DNA of 9,965 bases from Roseomonas sp. (GTDB lineage Bacteria; Pseudomonadota; Alphaproteobacteria; Acetobacterales; Acetobacteraceae), in assembly GCA_020249415.1 (NCBI GenBank), contig JADCFR010000403.1:1-9965 (forward strand), written 5' to 3'. Positions 6,388 to 9,965 of this stretch are shown here, in pieces. The notes under the pieces are model-generated. The model saw only the letters and a list, made by a program, of their open reading frames with translations. It made no database searches and was not told the DNA's origin. Both the position numbers and the translations under genes were made by a program. Each line of letters opens with the position of its first letter. The stretch's first letter is position 1.

Positions 6388-6486
6388 ATTTCCGCCTCAC
6401 GGCAGCCGACGCGGAAGCCCTGTTTTGTTTCTTCCCAAACCGCGCGAAACCTTCCCTAACGAGACGTTCATCTGTAAGCTCTTTCC

Positions 6487-9021
6487 ATGTCCAACTCCCT
6501 TTCGGAACTCGATCGGTTTCGTTCGGATTTGTTTGAGCCGGCCAGTTTTCGTGAACGGGGCGCAACAGTTCCATTCACGACGCCCTTGCTGCTCAACGCG
6601 CGTATTCGTGCCGCAAGCTCGGGACGTGGCTATGAGATGGTTGTGGCAAATCCCTCCGGGGGTCGCGGGGCCTTGATCATGCCCTGGTCATCCATGCCAG
6701 ACATCTGCTCTCCGACGCTGTTTGATCGGTATCTCTGGGAGAGCTTTCACAGTGCCGAGGACATATCCCCCATCGGCATTCGGCATGAGGCGCAAAGACT
6801 GGCCGCGGAGGGCCTCGCCGGACGGCTAGCGGCCTTGGCAGCCAAGGATGCGCAACGGCGCGACCAGGCCGGGCAAAGGCTGATGCGCTCCATGCTGCTT
6901 GAGACACTCATCGCCGCCTCGGAAGGCCCAACCGAAGCTGCGGGCAGGTCAAATCTCGCCGATACCGCATCCTTTCTGAAGCGGGGAGAAAGGGCTGTCG
7001 CACGCGCCGCGGCCCTCGCGCAGATACCAATGGCGGAATTCACGGCTGATCTTGAATCCCTCGCCATCGCCTTGAGCGGTTCGGTCCCGAAGATCGTGGG
7101 GGAGGATGCACGCCTTCGCGACATGATCACAAACCTTGATGATTTGGCAAATCAGGTGACCGATTGGGCCGGCGATCAATCGGAGGGCGCACCACATGTC
7201 CTGGCGGCGCACTTCATTGTGCAAACCGCACGTCAAACTCTGGAATGCGCCGAAATGGCCTTGGCAAACACGGATGCCCTGATCGCTGATCTTGGCATTC
7301 TTGTTCCGAAATGGCGGAGTGTGCGGGACAAGGTGATGGAACGGGCACGCGGGCCTGAATGGGTGCTGGATGGCTGGAAAACGCCCATCGCACTTTGGGC
7401 TGAGGCCGAGGCAAATCAGCGCCGCTCTGCCATATGGGAAATTGCCCTGATAGCGCCGATCCTGCCACGAGAGGCCAAGGCATGGCTTGGCAAGGTGAGC
7501 GATCGGCGCGAAACGCCTCGGCGCATCACCCAGGTGGTAAGAGATAAATCAGATTGGCGCAGCGGCAACGCCATGGAAATTGTTGCCCGAAACGAGCATT
7601 TGATCGGTGCGTCCATCGCCTACGAGAACCGCGTCTCTCCCATGGGTCTGCCGCGCACGCAATCCCGCTTGGCGCTCAAGCGGGCCACCACCGCAATCAC
7701 CTCCAAACAAACCATTCCGAAAGAAACGCCAAGGAATGGCGGATCGGACAAAAGAACATCGCTTGACGCAAAGCCTGCCAAGACAAGGCGGGAAGATCCG
7801 CTGACCGTGTCGCGCTCACTCGGCAATGAGGTTGAAGCCGCATCCGACAAGGCGCTGCTTCAGGTCTTGGCGCTGGTTGAGCAGTTGGGCAATCCAGATA
7901 TACATGAACGGCTTCTTGGTCCTTCGCTTCGGCGGCTGAAGCGCCTGCGCCCACCGCGGCCAGCCAGCCTTACGCGCCTTCTGTTCCTGCCCCTGGAAGG
8001 CGCCTTGGTGGAACCGATCCAATGGAAGCGCTCGGATGGACGTTTGCCGCGTTCTGCTTTGGGCCCGTTTGTGGAATCACTCCATCACGCAATAGGTCCG
8101 CAGTTCGATGCCATCTCGATTCAGTTGCGCGGCAAGAGCATTGATGACCAAAAACTGATGACGCCGCTCGGACTTCGGTTATGGAATTTGGCAGAAACCT
8201 CGGTGCCACGCCTGCGCTTGGGAAGTACCTGGTCTCGCGCCGGCTTCGGCCAGCAGGATTTTGAGCAAATAACGCAATTCGCCGCCGCCCTTTGGCGACA
8301 CGCGGGGCCTGTCTGGGATGCTTTGCAGCAGATAGGGGGCGATTGCCCACCTGAGGTGCTCCGCGCGGCCCTGATTGGGCCGGCCAACGAAAACCGCGAG
8401 GTCTTTACCGCCGCCCTTGAGACCTTATTGCAACGTGCGAAGCGGCCTTCGCTTTTCCTCAGCCTCATTGGCGATCTCCCGCTGCAAGTCGCCGGTGTGG
8501 TGGAACAGGTTTTGAGTCGCTGGATCAGTTCCCTGCTCCCGGAACTCGCCGATGAAGACTTCCGCAATAGCGCTCGTCTTGCGATGGAAATGGGGCTGAT
8601 CATCGCTGCACTCGAAGATAAGCCAAGGATCACCGCCCAGGTGAATGCGCAGGAACTCCATGCGCATCGGCGCAATCTCGATCAATTCTGCCGTTCAGCC
8701 TATCGCGAGGTGGTTTCGACGCATGTCATAGGCGCGCTGCTTGACATGCGCCGCGACGAAGCGGGCGACTTAGGCGAGATTGAGGCCATGGCGCGGGTGG
8801 CACGAAGCCTGCACGAGACCGGCAAGCGCTTTGGTCCGTCACAAAGCTATGCCTCGATTCAAGATGAATTCCGGGCGAAGATGGAAGAATTGCGACAGGG
8901 TGACAATGAGGCAGCCGTCACCGGCATGGAGATCGCGCGTATTGAGGAAATTCTCATCGGCCAGGAATCGGCCGAGCGCAACTTGACTCGCGCCCGGCGC
9001 AGGGCGGGCCGGTGGCAGTGA
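6487..9021 (+). CDS. Large cytoplasmic protein of unknown function (844 residues)
   Basis: I cannot assign this protein to a named family. It has no signal peptide, no membrane segment and no nucleotide-binding or protease motif that I can see. A short N-terminal module (about 18-75) carries the compact sequence NPSGGRG (55-61) followed by ALIMPW. Next is a long, mostly helical, Ala/Leu-rich region (about 95-390). A polar Thr/Lys/Arg-rich linker (about 399-440) follows, of the type that joins domains. The C-terminal part (about 445-844) starts with a basic RRLKRLRPPRP stretch (482-492) followed by SLTRLLFLPLEGALVEP, and ends in a charged helix with a basic tail (RARRRAGRWQ). GC is lower than in neighbours: lines at 7681 and 8101 count as 55% and 48%, against about 75% in lines of the enolase and dehydrogenase genes. 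The ATG at 6487 has no clear ribosome binding site. It is separated by 330 bases upstream and 101 downstream, so it is probably transcribed alone. Confidence 0.8.
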   Translation: MSNSLSELDRFRSDLFEPASFRERGATVPFTTPLLLNARIRAASSGRGYEMVVANPSGGRGALIMPWSSMPDICSPTLFDRYLWESFHSAEDISPIGIRHEAQRLAAEGLAGRLAALAAKDAQRRDQAGQRLMRSMLLETLIAASEGPTEAAGRSNLADTASFLKRGERAVARAAALAQIPMAEFTADLESLAIALSGSVPKIVGEDARLRDMITNLDDLANQVTDWAGDQSEGAPHVLAAHFIVQTARQTLECAEMALANTDALIADLGILVPKWRSVRDKVMERARGPEWVLDGWKTPIALWAEAEANQRRSAIWEIALIAPILPREAKAWLGKVSDRRETPRRITQVVRDKSDWRSGNAMEIVARNEHLIGASIAYENRVSPMGLPRTQSRLALKRATTAITSKQTIPKETPRNGGSDKRTSLDAKPAKTRREDPLTVSRSLGNEVEAASDKALLQVLALVEQLGNPDIHERLLGPSLRRLKRLRPPRPASLTRLLFLPLEGALVEPIQWKRSDGRLPRSALGPFVESLHHAIGPQFDAISIQLRGKSIDDQKLMTPLGLRLWNLAETSVPRLRLGSTWSRAGFGQQDFEQITQFAAALWRHAGPVWDALQQIGGDCPPEVLRAALIGPANENREVFTAALETLLQRAKRPSLFLSLIGDLPLQVAGVVEQVLSRWISSLLPELADEDFRNSARLAMEMGLIIAALEDKPRITAQVNAQELHAHRRNLDQFCRSAYREVVSTHVIGALLDMRRDEAGDLGEIEAMARVARSLHETGKRFGPSQSYASIQDEFRAKMEELRQGDNEAAVTGMEIARIEEILIGQESAERNLTRARRRAGRWQ

Positions 9022-9122
9022 AAAACCGGCAAACAGCGCCTCCGCCCAGAAATCTCTTCCAAAACGCGCCATAAAGCTGCAAAATCATTCTTGTTCGAAT
9101 AAGCGCCAAGGGAGCAAAGCAG
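9022..9122 (+). promoter_or_regulatory. soxY leader with an ATTC-N6-GAAT site and ribosome binding site
   Basis: This 101-base gap should hold the sox promoter. ATTC (9087-9090) and GAAT (9097-9100) form a small inverted repeat enclosing TTCGAA. ATTC/GAAT half-sites are typical of ArsR-type sulfur-responsive repressors such as BigR/SqrR that control sulfide and sox genes, although I recall a wider spacing for those. AAGGGAG (9108-9114), 8 bases before the GTG at 9123, is a good ribosome binding site and fixes that start. No clear -35/-10 pair was found. Confidence 0.35.
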
Positions 9123-9572
9123 GTGAATCATCCGTCCTCACGCCGCGCGGTGCTGGCGCTGGCCCTTACGGGCGTCGTGCTCGTGCCGCGGCATGGCTTG
9201 GCCAACCTGTCCCAGAATGTGCAGACCGCCATTGAAAGGCTACGCGCGGGCCGCACCGCGCAGGAAGGCCGCATGACGCTCCGGCTGCCGGCGATTGCGG
9301 AAAATGGCAATGCCGTGCCGCTGAGCATCATGGTGGAAAGCCCCATGACCGCAGCCGACCACGTGAAGGCGATCCATGTTTTCGCCACCGGCAATCCAAC
9401 GCCGGAAATCGCCGTGTTTCACCTGACGCCAGCGATGGGTCGTGCCACGGTGGATACGCGCATCCGTCTTGGCCAGACCCAGGATGTGGTCGCCTTCGCG
9501 GAAATGTCTGACGGGCGCCTTTTCATGGCGCGCGCCGAGGTGAAGGTCACCATCGGCGGCTGTGGCGGCTGA
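9123..9572 (+). CDS. soxY: Thiosulfate oxidation carrier protein SoxY
   Basis: A 149-residue SoxY. It has a Tat signal (SSRRAVLALAL, twin Arg7-Arg8) with likely cleavage after HGLA (27), and it ends in the diagnostic GGCGG, where Cys147 on the flexible C-terminal arm carries sulfur intermediates as a thioconjugate. In the Sox pathway, SoxY pairs with SoxZ in the periplasm and presents bound sulfur to SoxXA, SoxB and SoxCD. SoxY is usually exported through its Tat signal with SoxZ as a passenger. The start is a GTG at 9123, supported by AAGGGAG at 9108-9114. soxZ follows 19 bases after the stop. Length and motifs are normal, so it should be functional. It is the first sox gene here on this strand; the remaining partners are expected to the right of the window. 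Confidence 0.95.
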   Translation: MNHPSSRRAVLALALTGVVLVPRHGLANLSQNVQTAIERLRAGRTAQEGRMTLRLPAIAENGNAVPLSIMVESPMTAADHVKAIHVFATGNPTPEIAVFHLTPAMGRATVDTRIRLGQTQDVVAFAEMSDGRLFMARAEVKVTIGGCGG

Positions 9573-9591
9573 AACGGCAGGAGAGCGCATC

Positions 9592-9924
9592 ATGTCCTCA
9601 CCCATTGGGCAGCCCCGGCTGCGTCTTCCCGCCCAGGTTCGGGCCGGCGATGTCATCGAAATTCGCACACTGATCACGCATGTGATGGAAACCGGCCAGC
9701 GCCGCACGCCGGAAGGCCAGGAGATTCCGCGCGACATCATCAAGCGCTTCGAAGTGCGCTTTGAAGGTGAATTGGTCTTTGCCATGGATCTGGCGCCGGC
9801 GATTGCGGCCAATCCCTATATCGCCTTCCCCTTCAAGGCTGAACGTGCCGGACGCTTCGAAATGACCTGGACCAATGATGCCGGCGAAACGCGCAGCGCC
9901 AATGCCGAATTGAAGCTTGGGTGA
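9592..9924 (+). CDS. soxZ: Thiosulfate oxidation carrier partner SoxZ
   Basis: A 110-residue SoxZ, the immunoglobulin-like partner that dimerises with SoxY and positions its sulfur-carrying arm. Family features are visible: RLRLPAQVRAGDVIEIRTLITHVMETGQR in segments (9-37), the IIKRFEVRFEGELVF strand pair, NPYIAFPFKAERAG, and a closing MTWTNDAGE. There is no signal peptide, as expected for a protein co-exported with SoxY. The ATG at 9592 follows AGGAGAG (9579-9585) at 6 bases. An in-frame ATG at 9562 overlaps the end of soxY and lacks such a site, so 9592 is preferred. The 19-base gap after soxY marks one transcript. Confidence 0.94.
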   Translation: MSSPIGQPRLRLPAQVRAGDVIEIRTLITHVMETGQRRTPEGQEIPRDIIKRFEVRFEGELVFAMDLAPAIAANPYIAFPFKAERAGRFEMTWTNDAGETRSANAELKLG

Positions 9925-9965
9925 CGGGCGCAGCACCCATGCGGTCGGCGCCTTTTAGCGACGCC

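Larger units (their letters stand above)
6157..6486. other. 330-base non-coding leader/intergenic stretch with palindromes
   Basis: No credible gene is seen in any frame between the dehydrogenase stop and the start of the 844-residue gene; short open frames here lack ribosome binding sites and recognisable products. The stretch is richer in A/T than the flanking operon. It holds a composite palindromic element (6182-6271), a perfect 6-bp inverted repeat (6372-6387), and smaller weak hairpins: TCACC/GGTGA around a 4-base loop near 6325, GCCAA/TTGGC near 6353-6372, and TTCCGC/GCGGAA at 6390-6416. No tRNA, classic riboswitch or U-tailed terminator was recognised. It should contain the promoter of the downstream gene, but I found no convincing -35/-10 pair. 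Confidence 0.6.

Noticed and set aside
6240..6536. A 98-codon plus-strand open frame before the orphan gene
   Set aside because: There is no ribosome binding site, it runs over the palindromes and overlaps the orphan gene out of frame, and its composition is not protein-like.
9240..9812. A 190-codon minus-strand open frame opposite soxYZ
   Set aside because: It is antisense to two unmistakable sox genes and has no domain.
9927..9956. Terminator after soxZ: GGCGC/GCGCC stem followed by TTTT
   Set aside because: The stem is only 5 bp with a 16-base loop, and sox clusters usually continue after soxZ; this is too weak to annotate at the window edge.
1..9965. CRISPR array, tRNA, rRNA, insertion sequence or phage genes
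   Set aside because: None was seen: no regularly spaced direct repeats, no transposase or integrase motifs, and no tRNA-like cloverleaf.

Overview
The window is GC-rich, tightly packed and repeat-poor. The gene content suggests an aerobic alphaproteobacterium, plausibly a Roseomonas-like member of the Acetobacteraceae. It has a Tat-exported ABC solute-binding protein, a Bug/TctC-type solute-binding protein, small metabolic operons and a SoxYZ pair. The taxonomic placement is inference from gene content and composition; there is no rRNA or other marker here.

Layout: (1) 1-1857, minus strand, read right to left: an HtrA/trypsin-like protein with a PDZ domain that lacks all three catalytic residues, then a cupin protein, then the first 73 codons of a Tat-exported ABC solute-binding protein that runs off the left edge. 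(2) 1858-1978: a divergent intergenic region. (3) 1979-6156, plus strand: four genes with a 4-base gap followed by two ATGA stop/start overlaps, almost certainly one operon. They encode a Bug/TctC solute receptor, an APH-fold small-molecule kinase, an enolase paralogue with altered active-site residues, and a D-2-hydroxyacid dehydrogenase with NADP-type features. (4) 6157-6486: a 330-base non-coding stretch holding a composite palindromic element and a second perfect palindrome. (5) 6487-9021: a gene for an 844-residue cytoplasmic protein I cannot assign, of visibly lower GC than its neighbours. (6) 9123-9924: soxY and soxZ, probably the start of a thiosulfate-oxidation cluster continuing to the right.

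The most interesting part is the 1979-6156 operon. A kinase feeding an enolase-type lyase, next to a hydroxyacid dehydrogenase and a periplasmic carboxylate receptor, looks like a short uptake and catabolic route: 2-hydroxyacid or 2-ketoacid, to phosphorylated acid, to a phosphoenolpyruvate-type product. The simplest version is hydroxypyruvate to glycerate to 2-phosphoglycerate to PEP. However, the enolase paralogue has changed the residues that surround the C3 hydroxyl in true enolases and kept the metal and phosphate ligands, so a different but related substrate is quite possible. The second point is the triad-less HtrA-like protein, and the third is the 844-residue orphan with its palindrome-rich leader.
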